Position numbers and translations under genes: made by a program. Below are positions 34,640-43,344 of a stretch of DNA of 64,000 nucleotides, one piece after another. The notes under the pieces were generated by a model, which was not told where the DNA came from, ran no database searches, and worked only from the letters and a program-made list of their open reading frames with translations. The number at the start of each line of letters is the position of its first letter. Within the stretch, counting starts at the first letter, position 1. Source of the stretch: Clostridiales bacterium (GTDB lineage Bacteria > Bacillota > Clostridia > Peptostreptococcales > Anaerovoracaceae); contig QXXF01000004.1 in assembly GCA_009911365.1 (NCBI GenBank), positions 222,731-286,730 on the forward strand, given 5' to 3'.

Positions 34640-35917
34640 ATGAAAATAGGTAAGAAATTAATCGCGGGAATCCTGATGGCAGGGCTTTTTTCCATGTCCT
34701 TCACAGGATGCACCACGTTCAATAATTTTAAAGAAGCTTTCATAAATAAAAACTCGCAGCAGGATGATACTATTAGGATAGGCGTATATGAACCTATGAG
34801 CGGTGGGGACAAAGAAGGCGGGGAACTGGAAATCCAGGGGATCGAATTGGCGAATCAGTTGTATCCAACGGTCCTGGGGAAAAAAGTGGAGCTCGTTTAT
34901 GCGGACAATCGCTCGGATATCAACGCAGCGGAAACTGTGATGGCTGACTTGATGAAAAAACGGCCGCTAGTTGTGCTGGGTAGCTACGGCAGCATTTATT
35001 CGCTGGTTGCCAATGCCCATGTGGAAGCGGCGGGGACCCCGGCCATTGCCATGACTAACACCAATCCGCTGGTGACGAAAAATCATCCCTACTACTTTCG
35101 GGTCTGCTTTGTGGATACGTACCAAGGCGTTGCTTTGGCTAGGTACGCTTATGAAGAATTACAGCAGCTGAAAACTGGCATCTTGCTTCCAGAGGATGAT
35201 GACCAGGCCATTGCCATGGCTAGTGCGTTCAAGGAAAAAATGATAGAACTCACAGGTGACCAGGAGGTTATCGCGGTGTATCAGAAATTCAAGTCAAAGG
35301 ACGAGGACTTTTCCCAGCAGCTCCAGGCCATTGAGGATTCAGGCGTGGGCACGGTCTTTCTGGCCGGTGACACGGCAGATGCGACAAACATTTTAAAGCA
35401 GGCGAAGAAAAAGGGGATCAGTCAGATCATATTTTTAGGCGGAAATGGCTGGGCCACGGATGAGTTCATGGATAATGCGGGAAAATACGTTTCAAGCAAC
35501 ATTGCGTTTTCCACCTTGTACACAGAGGAAGAGGCGGTAACAGCCACATCACAGGAGCTTTCCGACGCATACAAGAAAAAATACGGCGGAGAGAAAAAGC
35601 TAGAGGCAGCTACGGCGCTGGGGTTTGATGCGTATCTGCTGGCGCTGCGGGCCATTGAAGCGGCTGGTACGGGTGCCAGTGGACAGCAGGTGCGGGACGC
35701 TCTTGCGGCCACGGAGAATTTCCAGGGAGCTTCGGGGGACATTACATTTGATAATTACGGAGATCCACAAAAATCCGTTGTTATAAATACGATTATCAAT
35801 AAAAAAATAAATCCACTTTGCACCATAGAGCCTTACGAACCGGAACCGGAAAAGAAGGCGGGCAAAGAGGATAAAAAAGAAAAGAAAAAGGAGAAGAAAA
35901 ATGGAACAGAAGATTAA
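34640..35917 (+). CDS. Branched-chain-amino-acid-type solute-binding lipoprotein
   Basis: The 425-residue precursor has a lipoprotein signal (IAGILMAGLFSMSFTGC) and a Peripla_BP_6 (LivJ-like) fold: IRIGVYEPMSGGDKEGG at the start, VVLGSYGSIYSLVANAHVE, then FLGGNGWATDEF and a Lys/Glu-rich tail. It would bind an amino acid or related ligand outside the membrane. ATG 34640 follows GGAG; the upstream ATG at 34580 is not preceded by a ribosome site. No cognate permease or ATPase genes are adjacent. The C-terminus overlaps the NifU-domain gene by 17 bases. Confidence 0.9.
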   Translation: MKIGKKLIAGILMAGLFSMSFTGCTTFNNFKEAFINKNSQQDDTIRIGVYEPMSGGDKEGGELEIQGIELANQLYPTVLGKKVELVYADNRSDINAAETVMADLMKKRPLVVLGSYGSIYSLVANAHVEAAGTPAIAMTNTNPLVTKNHPYYFRVCFVDTYQGVALARYAYEELQQLKTGILLPEDDDQAIAMASAFKEKMIELTGDQEVIAVYQKFKSKDEDFSQQLQAIEDSGVGTVFLAGDTADATNILKQAKKKGISQIIFLGGNGWATDEFMDNAGKYVSSNIAFSTLYTEEEAVTATSQELSDAYKKKYGGEKKLEAATALGFDAYLLALRAIEAAGTGASGQQVRDALAATENFQGASGDITFDNYGDPQKSVVINTIINKKINPLCTIEPYEPEPEKKAGKEDKKEKKKEKKNGTED

Positions 35918-36125
35918 AGAAGGTTTAGATCAGATCAGGCCTTTCCTGCAGAGGGACGGGGGAGATATCGAGTTTGTGGAATACACGGATGACAATATTG
36001 TGAAAGTCAGATTGCAGGGACACTGTGCGGGATGTCCAGGCGCACAGATGACCATCAAAGGCGTAGTGGAAAAGATATTGAGGGAAAGCTATCCTGAGAT
36101 TCAGGGTGTGGAAGCTGTCCAGTAA
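35901..36125 (+). CDS. NifU-like C-terminal domain (Fe-S scaffold) protein
   Basis: The 74-residue protein is a stand-alone NifU C-terminal domain (IRPFLQRDGGDIEFVEY; GHCAGCPGAQMTIK) with the CxxC that binds a labile Fe-S cluster or delivers iron. AAAGGAGAAGAAA overlaps the end of the previous gene and precedes ATG 35901. Translational coupling to a solute-binding lipoprotein is functionally odd and may simply reflect gene packing. Confidence 0.93.
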   Translation: MEQKIKEGLDQIRPFLQRDGGDIEFVEYTDDNIVKVRLQGHCAGCPGAQMTIKGVVEKILRESYPEIQGVEAVQ

Positions 36126-36144
36126 TGTCCAATTGGTAGGGGTT

Positions 36145-37443
36145 ATGGAGAAGAAAGAGAGATCAAGCGAAACAACCATAAGCGTAATACTGATGCTGGC
36201 TCTGGTACTGGTAGTCCTGGGGCTGGCTATTCTTTTAGCATGGGCGAAGACCGGCGGAAAATCCGTGCCCGCCTCGATTTCAGCGGGAAAAGAGCCGACC
36301 AAAGAAACGGAGCTTTCGATCGTATGCGTAGGGGATATCATGTCTCACGAACCGCAGATCCGAGCACAGTACGATTCCAGAGATGATACTTATGATTACA
36401 ATAATAATTTCCAGTATGTCAAACCATACATCGAAGATGCGGATTTGGCTTTGTGTAACGTGGAAACCACCTTTGCGGGAAAACCTTACACCGGGTTTCC
36501 GACTTTCAGTTCACCGGACGCCTTGGCGGATGCGCTGAAAACCGCGGGCTTTGACGTGGGGATCACGGCCAATAACCATATGGCGGATAAAGGCCTAGAA
36601 GGCATTCTAAAGACACAGAAGGTGTTGAAGAAAAAGGGCCTGGCCGTGACTGGCAGCGTGCTGGAAGAAGAAGATCCCCGCTTCGTCATTCAGGATGTGA
36701 AGGGTGTCAAAGTAGGCATCGTTGCCTTTACTTATGAAACCGGCTCAGGCCAGGGTGCGGTATCCATCAATGGGAGCGTGATTTCTGACGAGATTTCCTC
36801 ACGTATCAACTCTTTTCATTTTAATACCATGCAAGAGGATAAGGAGAAGATCAAAGCGGCAATGGACGGTGCCAGGGCCGCAGGCGCAGAAGTGCTCATC
36901 GTCTATTACCATTGGGGCGAGGAATATCAAATGGCGGCCAACAAGCATCAAAAAGAGTTGGCTCAGGCCACGGCGGACATGGGCGCGGACATGATTTTTG
37001 CCTCTCATCCCCATGTGCTGCAGGAAGCGGAATATCTAACGCCGAATCCTTCGGGAGAGACGGTTTCCAAGGGTGAGGCTCCGAAGAAATCCGCAGAAAA
37101 ACCAGCTTCCGGCAAACGAGTCCCGATCTTTTACAGCATGGGCAACTTTATTTCCAATCAAAGAACGGAGACTCTTGGAAAACCTGCCACAGAGCAGGGC
37201 ATCATCGCCAGGGTGGACCTTACATATTCAGAGGATGATGGAGTTAAGGAAGCGACCCTAAGCGGTATGCCTACATGGGTGGACCGCTACTATTCAGGGG
37301 GAAAGACGGTCTATGAAATCGTTCCTTTGGATGATCAGTTAAAAGAAAATCAGGCTTTAGCCGCATCTGGACATTTGTCCAGGGCAAGGCAGGCACGGGA
37401 GGATGCGAATGAAACACTTGGATTCGATCATGAGGTATATTGA
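36145..37443 (+). CDS. CapA family metallophosphatase-like membrane protein
   Basis: The 432-residue protein has an N-terminal membrane anchor (ISVILMLALVLVVLGLAILL) and an extracellular CapA/PGA_cap fold with metal-binding motifs (VGDIMSHE; NVETTF; ANNHMADKG; YHWGEEY; SHPHVLQ; YSMGNFISNQ). CapA proteins take part in poly-gamma-glutamate capsule synthesis or export, but solitary homologues are widespread with unknown roles. There are no capB/capC genes nearby. ATG 36145 is chosen after a weak GGTAGGGG site. Its 3' end overlaps the peptidase gene. Confidence 0.87.
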   Translation: MEKKERSSETTISVILMLALVLVVLGLAILLAWAKTGGKSVPASISAGKEPTKETELSIVCVGDIMSHEPQIRAQYDSRDDTYDYNNNFQYVKPYIEDADLALCNVETTFAGKPYTGFPTFSSPDALADALKTAGFDVGITANNHMADKGLEGILKTQKVLKKKGLAVTGSVLEEEDPRFVIQDVKGVKVGIVAFTYETGSGQGAVSINGSVISDEISSRINSFHFNTMQEDKEKIKAAMDGARAAGAEVLIVYYHWGEEYQMAANKHQKELAQATADMGADMIFASHPHVLQEAEYLTPNPSGETVSKGEAPKKSAEKPASGKRVPIFYSMGNFISNQRTETLGKPATEQGIIARVDLTYSEDDGVKEATLSGMPTWVDRYYSGGKTVYEIVPLDDQLKENQALAASGHLSRARQAREDANETLGFDHEVY

Positions 37444-38845
37444 TGACAATAAAGAAAACATGCTACGGGATCTACAGGAATTGGTAGCCATCAAAAGCGT
37501 GGCGGAAGGGCCGGACAGCAATCCGCCTTTTGGCGAAGGCGTACACAAAGCGTTCCTCCATGTTTTGGAAAAGGCGCGGGCAGAGGGATTTCTGATCAAG
37601 AACGTGGATGATTATGGTGGTCATCTAGATCTTCCAGGCGATGGACCTGGAGTCATGGGAATCCTGGTTCATTTGGATGTAGTGCCTGAGGGCAGCGATT
37701 GGGAAGAAGACCCTTATGGCGGTGCGATCAAGGATGGAAAAATCTATGGCAGAGGGACGCTGGATGATAAAGGCCCGGCAATGGCTGCCTATTATGCCAT
37801 GAAAGCAGTGAAGGAGAGCGGCGCGCCTCTGAAAGACACAGTGCGGATGATCTTGGGATTGGACGAAGAAACGGATTGGGTGGGCATGAACCATTATCTA
37901 TCCAAAGTCCCTGCGCCGGATTACGGCTTTACGCCAGATGGAGATTTCCCTGCCATCCATGGAGAAATGGGCATCCTTGTCTTTGACATCGCGAAAAAGT
38001 TCGCTCCAATTTCCGAAAAGGGACTGGAGCTGCGAAGTTTGAAAGGCGGCAACGCAGCCAACATGGTAGCGGACTACGCAAGAGCCGTGGTGCGGGACAC
38101 TTCCGGTGCGGGATACGAAAGCATCCGTGAAAAAGTGGCTGTCTTTAAGAAGGACCATCAGGCGGAGATCAGCTGCAAAGGTGTGGGAAAGAGCTTTGAA
38201 ATCACCACACGAGGCGTTTCCGCCCATGGCGCCAGACCAGGAGCCGGTTTCAACGCTATTTCCATGATTATGGAATTTCTTGGGACCTTGGATTTTGCGT
38301 CCGATGATGTGAGTGACTTTATCCAGTTTTATAACACTTGTATTGGTTACGAATTGGATGGTCAGGCACTGGGCTGCGCATGTTCTGACGAGCCTTCCGG
38401 GCCTTTGATTTTGAACGTAGGCATGGTACGGGCAGATGACAAGGCCGCTTCCCTGACCATCAATATTCGCTATCCGGTGACTGCGGACGCAGAGCAGGTG
38501 TACGATAGCCTGATGCCAGCGGTGGATCATTATGACATGGGTATTGTGAAAGGAAAGCACGAAGCACCCATTTTCATCCCCGCCAATGACCCGATGATCG
38601 TCACCCTGATGGATATTTATAAAAGGCAGACCAAAGACATGGACAGCCAGCCGCTGGTCATTGGCGGCGGGACTTATGCCAGAGCCATGAAAAACGCCGT
38701 TGCCTTTGGCGCAAGGTTTCCAGGGGAGCCGGAGCTGGCCCACCAAAAAAATGAGTGCCTGCCTGTTGACAGCCTAGTGAAAATGGCGAAGATCTATGCG
38801 GAAGCCATTTACCGGCTGGCTGGGAAAGAGGAGGAGACAGCGTGA
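37409..38845 (+). CDS. M20 dipeptidase, PepV/Sapep type
   Basis: The 478-residue cytoplasmic metallopeptidase shows the dizinc-site motifs of the M20 family: HLDVVPEG, GRGTLDDKGP, the catalytic Glu pair in DEETDW, the lid-domain GVSAHGARPG and GGGTYARAM plus HQKNECL near the C-terminus. PepV-like enzymes cleave dipeptides and some carnosine-like substrates. ATG 37409 follows GGGAGG by 6 bases, within the end of the CapA gene. A second, shorter M20 gene lies at 40904. The stop overlaps the GTG of the following DUF3791 fragment. Confidence 0.93.
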   Translation: MKHLDSIMRYIDDNKENMLRDLQELVAIKSVAEGPDSNPPFGEGVHKAFLHVLEKARAEGFLIKNVDDYGGHLDLPGDGPGVMGILVHLDVVPEGSDWEEDPYGGAIKDGKIYGRGTLDDKGPAMAAYYAMKAVKESGAPLKDTVRMILGLDEETDWVGMNHYLSKVPAPDYGFTPDGDFPAIHGEMGILVFDIAKKFAPISEKGLELRSLKGGNAANMVADYARAVVRDTSGAGYESIREKVAVFKKDHQAEISCKGVGKSFEITTRGVSAHGARPGAGFNAISMIMEFLGTLDFASDDVSDFIQFYNTCIGYELDGQALGCACSDEPSGPLILNVGMVRADDKAASLTINIRYPVTADAEQVYDSLMPAVDHYDMGIVKGKHEAPIFIPANDPMIVTLMDIYKRQTKDMDSQPLVIGGGTYARAMKNAVAFGARFPGEPELAHQKNECLPVDSLVKMAKIYAEAIYRLAGKEEETA

Positions 38846-39042
38846 GTAGATTATCGTTCAAAGCCTTTTGCGTCGAGTTTTACGCAGAACATACAGGCCG
38901 GACGGGAGGACAGGTATACGCAGATTTTAGACGCAGTGGATTATTAGAGCTGTTAGATCAGGATTACGAAGATCTTCATGGAATGGGTATGGAATATTTG
39001 ATGCGATGCCTTTTATACGACAGATATACAAGATCAGGCTAA
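38842..39042 (+). pseudogene. DUF3791 protein, 3' end lost
   Basis: GGAGGAG precedes a GTG that overlaps the peptidase stop (GTGA). About 52 residues (LSFKAFCVEFYAEHTGRT; DYEDLHGMGMEYLM) match the small DUF3791 family. After EYLM the frame continues with unrelated residues to 39042, because the sequence has jumped into the next gene of the cassette. In relatives DUF3791 and DUF3990 genes are adjacent. Confidence 0.65.
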
Positions 39043-39415
39043 ACGCTGGGCATTAAGGAAGAAGAAAATTTATGAGCGTTGGCATGATAAAGAATGCAGG
39101 GCTATCATCAATGCGTACGATTGGGAAGAGACGAGGGAGCTGGCTCTAAAACGCTTTTCTGGTCCATCTATGGACTGGCTGGAGATGGTTGTCCAATGTA
39201 GAGTGAATCCAGGCGTTCGGCATGATTATGATATTGTAGTTGGTAACATTGCCAATGATAATGTAGGGGAAACGGTGTCTTATGTTGTGCAGGGAATCAT
39301 GCGCAAAGAAGATGCGGTGAAACGTTTGAAATTTGAGAAAATCAATAATCAGATCGCATTTTGTTCAGAGCGGGGGTTACAATGTCTGACATTTATAACC
39401 AGCTATGAATGCTAA
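39011..39415 (+). pseudogene. DUF3990 (ADP-ribosyltransferase-like) protein, 5' end lost
   Basis: In the frame from 39011 (FYTTDIQDQAKRWALRKKK) through 39415, 134 residues match the body of DUF3990 proteins (NAYDWEE; FSGPSMDWLEMVVQCR; YDIVVGNIANDNVGETV; QIAFCSERGLQCL). The family is related to ADP-ribosyltransferase folds, and the GFYTT motif is its N-terminal signature. The start codon and about 30 N-terminal residues are missing, so the product is not made. The next gene starts 11 bases downstream with a perfect ribosome site. Confidence 0.7.
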
Positions 39416-39426
39416 GGAGGTCAATT

Positions 39427-39654
39427 ATGGGGCATCATCTGATACGAGCCACGATTACTCCAGTGATTGTGAAGAAAATAATGGAGCAATATGATCTAAA
39501 TGAAAAATCAGCCCTTGATATTTTTTATACATCAGCAACCGCTGCGTCTCTGGGAGATGATGAGACCGGTTTGTATGGACAGTCGCCTAATTTTATCTTT
39601 GGCTTATTTGCGGAAGAATTTGAAGAACGTGGGGATGGAAAGAATTGGAGATGA
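39427..39654 (+). CDS. Small conserved protein of the DUF3791/DUF3990 cassette
   Basis: The 75-residue protein (TPVIVKKIMEQYDLNEKSAL; TSATAASLGDDETGLYGQSP; FIFGLFAEE) recurs beside DUF3990 genes in gut Firmicutes as far as I recall. AAGGAGG precedes ATG 39427. If DUF3990 is a toxin-like enzyme this could be the antidote or a chaperone, but no experiment is known to me. Here it is the only intact member. A strong terminator starts 4 bases after the stop. Confidence 0.7.
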   Translation: MGHHLIRATITPVIVKKIMEQYDLNEKSALDIFYTSATAASLGDDETGLYGQSPNFIFGLFAEEFEERGDGKNWR

Positions 39655-39657
39655 AAA

Positions 39658-39692
39658 CTGCCAGCAGAGCGATTTGCTGGCAGTAAATTTTT
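39658..39692 (+). terminator. Rho-independent terminator
   Basis: ACTGCCAGCA (39658-39667) pairs perfectly with TGCTGGCAGT (39675-39684), followed by AAATTTTTTTT. Confidence 0.88.
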
Positions 39693-39814
39693 TTTAAAAA
39701 TTTTAACGTTTTTTGCAACATTTTGCCGACTCAAACGTCTTATATAATAGAGAGAAAAATAAGAGACGTGTGTATTGAAGAAAAGAAGGATCTTTAAAGA
39801 AAGGAAACTCCCAT

Positions 39815-40363
39815 ATGAGAAATCGCAGAGCAAACAAGTCAGAGGCGTCTTTATCGCCAAAATCAAAAAACATGCCTTTGGGCAGCATAATGCCCAGCTG
39901 CGGAAAGGGGATACGAACGAAGAAACAGATCAAAGGCATTAATTGCCTGGTGGCCTTAGTGGTCTTGTCATTGATGCTTTGTTCCTGCACAGGCAAAGCA
40001 GAGAAAACGGATTCCGCACAAGACCCTCAAAGCTTGAAAAAAATAACGCAAAACCTGGTCAAGCATCAGAAAACAAAAATCGCTTTGCCAGACAAAAAGT
40101 TTGCGAACTTGATCAGCATGGACGAGGATTATTATTATTTTGTCAACGATGAAGCGAAGCAACGAAAATATCTAAGGGTAGATCGCAGTGACACGAGCAA
40201 AACCGTAAAACTTTCATCTCTTGGAAAAGGCATGGACATCAACCTTCAGCATGGACATGACGGAAATGAAGCTATAACAGGATTTGCTTATGAGAAAGGC
40301 CGCTTCGCCTTTTCCTGTTTAGAGGGGGATAAGGCCGTGATTTACGAAGTCACCGCCAATTGA
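39815..40363 (+). CDS. Lipoprotein of unknown function
   Basis: The 182-residue protein has an unusually long basic N-terminus (about 45 residues) before the hydrophobic lipoprotein segment INCLVALVVLSLMLCSC. A Lys/Asp-rich extracellular part follows without recognisable domains (ISMDEDYYYFVNDEAKQ resembles the beta-strand edges of DUF5050-like repeats). AAAGGAAACTCCCAT precedes ATG 39815, so the long N-terminus is probably real; a shorter start cannot be found. The protein may be a truncated member of a longer family. Confidence 0.6.
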   Translation: MRNRRANKSEASLSPKSKNMPLGSIMPSCGKGIRTKKQIKGINCLVALVVLSLMLCSCTGKAEKTDSAQDPQSLKKITQNLVKHQKTKIALPDKKFANLISMDEDYYYFVNDEAKQRKYLRVDRSDTSKTVKLSSLGKGMDINLQHGHDGNEAITGFAYEKGRFAFSCLEGDKAVIYEVTAN

Positions 40364-40654
40364 ACATGAAGCTGGGCTTTCAAGCACCCCTCAATAAAAT
40401 CAAAGAGGAATGCGGTTTGGATTTTGAAGCAGATGACTGGGAAAGTTTGCGGGGGTATTTGCACTGCGCAGATACAAGTGGGGCTTCTCAGAAGACGAAG
40501 ATGGACTGTTTGCCTTTTGAACGTAGCGGCTGACATATACGATCATAGCGCATGGTCATCATATGAGTTGGCCGAGATGTTTAGGTTGAAGAATCGAGAG
40601 TAGAGGGCCCACAGATTATGTACAATGCGCTGTACCATGAAAGAAAGGAACGCA

Positions 40655-40843
40655 ATGATTACGAGAGCAATAAAAATCGCAGGCTTAGTTGTAAGCTCCT
40701 ATTTGGCAGGAATGATAAGCGGGACAATTTTATGCGAAATATTCTCGGTTAATGATGATATTTTTAACTTAGGATTTCTGGTGGGATTTTTCGTGCCCAT
40801 TTTGGTTTTGATTTCAAATTATATTTTTAAAAAGGGAGAATAA
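40655..40843 (+). CDS. Small membrane protein
   Basis: The 62-residue protein has two hydrophobic segments (IKIAGLVVSSYLAGMISGTI; LGFLVGFFVPILVLISNY) and a Lys-rich end. AAAGGA precedes ATG 40655. It resembles a two-span membrane peptide of no known family. About 290 bases upstream (40364-40654) hold no supported gene. Confidence 0.6.
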   Translation: MITRAIKIAGLVVSSYLAGMISGTILCEIFSVNDDIFNLGFLVGFFVPILVLISNYIFKKGE

Positions 40844-40903
40844 CAACATAGGATAACAATTGTGTCTCCCTTGCCTAAAGGTGATTGAGCGTGAAGGCGG
40901 GTT

Positions 40904-42157
40904 TTAAGCGCCTTCACACGCCAGCTTTTCGATGGCTAGTTTATAAATATTTTTTGCTTTTTCCAAATCCTCAAGATGGATGCATTCATTGGGCTTGTGC
41001 TCCGTGCATTCCCTTCCTGGAAACACAGGCCCGAAAGCGACCACGTTATCCATGGCTCTGGCATAAGTGCCGCCGCCCATCACTGCGGCCGGTGTGTCAT
41101 CTCCTGTGACTTCCCGATATGCCTCCATCAGCTTTTCGATAACAGGGCCGTGCGCATCCATATAGACTGGCTTTTTCCACATTTCCATGTCCACTGTCAG
41201 CCCCTGCTTCGCTGCGGCCGTGCGCATAGGCTGAAGAATATCCTCTGGTCCATAGGTGACAGGGCACCGAATATCAACTTTCATCACTACCTTGCCATCT
41301 TCCATATCAATTTTTCCAACGCTGAAAGTCAGGCCGCCGCTGGCTTCATCGCAAAGATCCACGCCAAACTTGCTTCCGTCCAGACTCCAGCCGATTTTAT
41401 CCATATAAAAATTGGCAAAAGGGCAGTCTTTTTCCGCCGCCTGTTCCATCAACTTGGTGATAGCATTTTCGCCTTCTTCAGGCATACTTCCATGTGCTGA
41501 TTTTCCGTGCTCTTCAAGGATGGTCCCGTCACTGAGCACTGCTTTGGCATGGTCGGCCACCATATTTGCCGCTTTACCGCCGGTGATTTCCCAAAATCCC
41601 GAGGCCATAGCATCCATGGAAACCACAACCACTAAGATGCCTTTTTCCCCATAGGTTGCTGGAAAATCCGCATCAGGCGTGAAACCAAAAGATGGGATTT
41701 CCTCGTGCGCCTTGTAGTATTCCATGTCATCCCAGTCACCTTCCTCTTCCTGACAGCCAAAGATGAGCCGAACCCTTTTGTTCAGAGGCTTTCCTGCGTC
41801 CAGGACTTCTTTCATGGCATACATGGCCGCCACAGCGGGGCCTTTGTCATCGACCACGCCCCGGCCATAGATCTTGCCATCTGCGATTTCCCCACCAAAA
41901 GGATCGTGATCCCAGCCGTTTCCTGGCGGCACCACATCCAAATGAGCCAAAATGCCCATCAACTCTTCTCCCTGGCCAATTTCTGCGTAACCCAGGAATT
42001 CTCCGACTTTTTTCGTACGGAATCCTAATTCCCCGCAGAGTTCCAGGGCCTTTTCCAGAGTGTCATGCACATTTTTTCCATAGGGCATTCCCGGCTCCGC
42101 TGGCGCGCCTGTCACGCTAGGGATCGCCACTAGTTGTTTTAACGCTTCGATCATCAT
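40904..42157 (-). CDS. M20 peptidase, PepV/Sapep-like (shorter form)
   Basis: The 417-residue protein has the family motifs HLDVVPPGNGW, GRGVVDDKGP, CQEEEGDW, GKSAHGSMPEEG and GGGTYARAM with TEHKPNECI at the end. It is about 60 residues shorter than the neighbour at 37409; the gap falls in the lid domain between VADHAKAVLSDGT and ILEEHGKSAHG. That may be an old in-frame deletion or a natural short form. The catalytic residues are all present. ATG 42157 follows GGAGG; the TTG at 42175 lies before that site. Confidence 0.9.
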   Translation of the reverse strand: MMIEALKQLVAIPSVTGAPAEPGMPYGKNVHDTLEKALELCGELGFRTKKVGEFLGYAEIGQGEELMGILAHLDVVPPGNGWDHDPFGGEIADGKIYGRGVVDDKGPAVAAMYAMKEVLDAGKPLNKRVRLIFGCQEEEGDWDDMEYYKAHEEIPSFGFTPDADFPATYGEKGILVVVVSMDAMASGFWEITGGKAANMVADHAKAVLSDGTILEEHGKSAHGSMPEEGENAITKLMEQAAEKDCPFANFYMDKIGWSLDGSKFGVDLCDEASGGLTFSVGKIDMEDGKVVMKVDIRCPVTYGPEDILQPMRTAAAKQGLTVDMEMWKKPVYMDAHGPVIEKLMEAYREVTGDDTPAAVMGGGTYARAMDNVVAFGPVFPGRECTEHKPNECIHLEDLEKAKNIYKLAIEKLACEGA

Positions 42158-42243
42158 TTTTGTCCTCCATTCCAACTTAACCTTTTCTTTCGTTCTTTCG
42201 GTATTCTGTATGTGGGATTTCTGTGCTTTTATCCCATTTTAGC

Positions 42244-42495
42244 ATGGAGTTTCAGTATCATCAAGTCCGAGTATTTGGAAGATCTTACAAATACCCGAGG
42301 TTCTGGCCGTATCCGTTTGCTGCGGACCCGGACGCTGTAGCTAGATCTACAATAGACGCTTTTAGGAAGAAAAAGCATTTCAAGATCGCAGCCGTATATT
42401 ATCAGGCTATGTATACAGATGGCAGGAGACTATTGTGGATGGTGGATTGGTTTCAGGATATGACGCAAGACCTAGAAGCGAACGTAAAAGAATAA
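42244..42495 (+). CDS. Hypothetical protein or gene fragment
   Basis: An 83-codon frame (MEFQYHQVRVFGRSYKYPRF..., ending QDMTQDLEANVKE) shows plausible amino-acid usage (many aromatics, alternating charge), but no ribosome site precedes ATG 42244. No family recognised. It may be the tail of a degraded gene. It converges with the PadR gene at 42511. Confidence 0.35.
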   Translation: MEFQYHQVRVFGRSYKYPRFWPYPFAADPDAVARSTIDAFRKKKHFKIAAVYYQAMYTDGRRLLWMVDWFQDMTQDLEANVKE

Positions 42496-42510
42496 AAATG
42501 GATGCGGCCG

Positions 42511-42876
42511 CTAAGATTCGTAAACGATATGGGCGACCTTTTCGGAAAGCTGGGAATATAGGGCTTTTAACTCGGACAAATAAGCAAGGCCATTGTCGGT
42601 GATAGCGTAATAGACCCTGATTCGGTTTCCCTCTGAAATTTCTTGGCGGCTGTTTTTCACATACCCCTGCTCTTCCAGTTTTGTCAGCACATTATAGAGC
42701 AGCGGCATTTTATAAACGCCCTCGCTGCGGCTGAGCATTTCCTGGACGATCTCATAGGCGTACATTTCTCGTTCTGACAAAAGGCGAAGCACCAGCAGGG
42801 GCACGGTGGAGCGCTTGAATTGGGCTGCGAAATTGTTCAGGTTATCTTCTTTGCTGTTTTCTTTTCGCTTTTTCAT
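42511..42876 (-). CDS. PadR-family transcriptional regulator
   Basis: The 121-residue protein has the PadR winged helix (LVLRLLSEREMYAYEIVQEM; YKMPLLYNVLTKLEEQGYV; YYAITDNGLAYLSEL) with a basic N-terminal extension. It is divergent from a small promoter-terminator unit at 43001-43258. A+T-rich ATAT dyads fill the space between (42935-43010), as in PadR operators. No DUF1700/DUF4097 genes accompany it, unlike the PadR gene at 31819. Confidence 0.92.
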   Translation of the reverse strand: MKKRKENSKEDNLNNFAAQFKRSTVPLLVLRLLSEREMYAYEIVQEMLSRSEGVYKMPLLYNVLTKLEEQGYVKNSRQEISEGNRIRVYYAITDNGLAYLSELKALYSQLSEKVAHIVYES

Positions 42877-43000
42877 AGCATAACCAAGTCCTTCCCCTTT
42901 TCCAAATTATCATTTTTATACATCATATCATGGTTTCATATATTTGTCAAAGGAGTACATACAATTATGCTTTATATAAAATAGAAAGCTATATATTTTA

Positions 43001-43029
43001 TTGACATATATAAACCTGTATGCTATACT
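43001..43029 (+). promoter_or_regulatory. Strong promoter of a small transcription unit
   Basis: TTGACA (43001-43006), exactly 17 bases, then TGCTATACT (-10 at 43024-43029 with TGn extension). It is among the best promoter matches in the window, and the flanking ATATATA dyads suggest PadR control. Confidence 0.8.
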
Positions 43030-43047
43030 TTTAATTAAGGAATCACA

Positions 43048-43224
43048 TTGAGCGGACCAGTGCTGAAGTTGTGTATTGTGTTAAAGGATAAATGCTGGTT
43101 GCTTTTGCGTATTTCCTTCAAAGGGGGTGTGTGTGTAAATGAAAGTAAGGAGTGGTGTGTATGCCATGAAACTGGCCTAGTGAGTGTTGTATTGTATGAA
43201 ATAAGTCGTGAACTTGATTTGTAG
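43048..43224 (+). CDS. Possible 58-residue Cys-rich peptide in the PadR-divergent unit
   Basis: AAGGA (43037-43041) lies 6 bases before a TTG. The 58-codon frame (MSGPVLKLCIVLKDKCWLLL... ending LYEISRELDL) contains five Cys (in LCIV, DKCW, GVCV and WCVCHE) and stops inside the first arm of the terminator at 43220. The unit also contains shorter frames with better Shine-Dalgarno sites (ATG 43092, 16 codons; ATG 43139 after AAGGGGGTG, 13 codons). Whether any is translated, or the product is an RNA, cannot be decided. No family recognised. Confidence 0.35.
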   Translation: MSGPVLKLCIVLKDKCWLLLRISFKGGVCVNESKEWCVCHETGLVSVVLYEISRELDL

Positions 43225-43258
43225 CCAAATGGGGATAGTTTGATTTGGCTACATTTTT
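43220..43258 (+). terminator. Terminator of the small transcription unit
   Basis: TGTAGCCAAAT (43220-43230) pairs perfectly with ATTTGGCTACA (43243-43253), followed by TTTTTTG. Confidence 0.88.
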
Positions 43259-43344
43259 TGTGGTCACTGCGCATTTGGGAGAAATGGAGCGGGAAGGCCT
43301 TTAGGAGGGCTTGGGATCTAGGACCATTTGCCAAAGCAAGACAC

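Noticed and set aside
37898-38746. Long minus-strand frame of 282 codons
   Set aside because: It is the antisense shadow of the M20 peptidase gene, which has clear motifs, codon usage and a ribosome site.
40366-40533. A 55-codon frame after the lipoprotein gene
   Set aside because: Amino-acid usage is plausible, but there is no ribosome site and no family; it may be a fragment, so it is not annotated.
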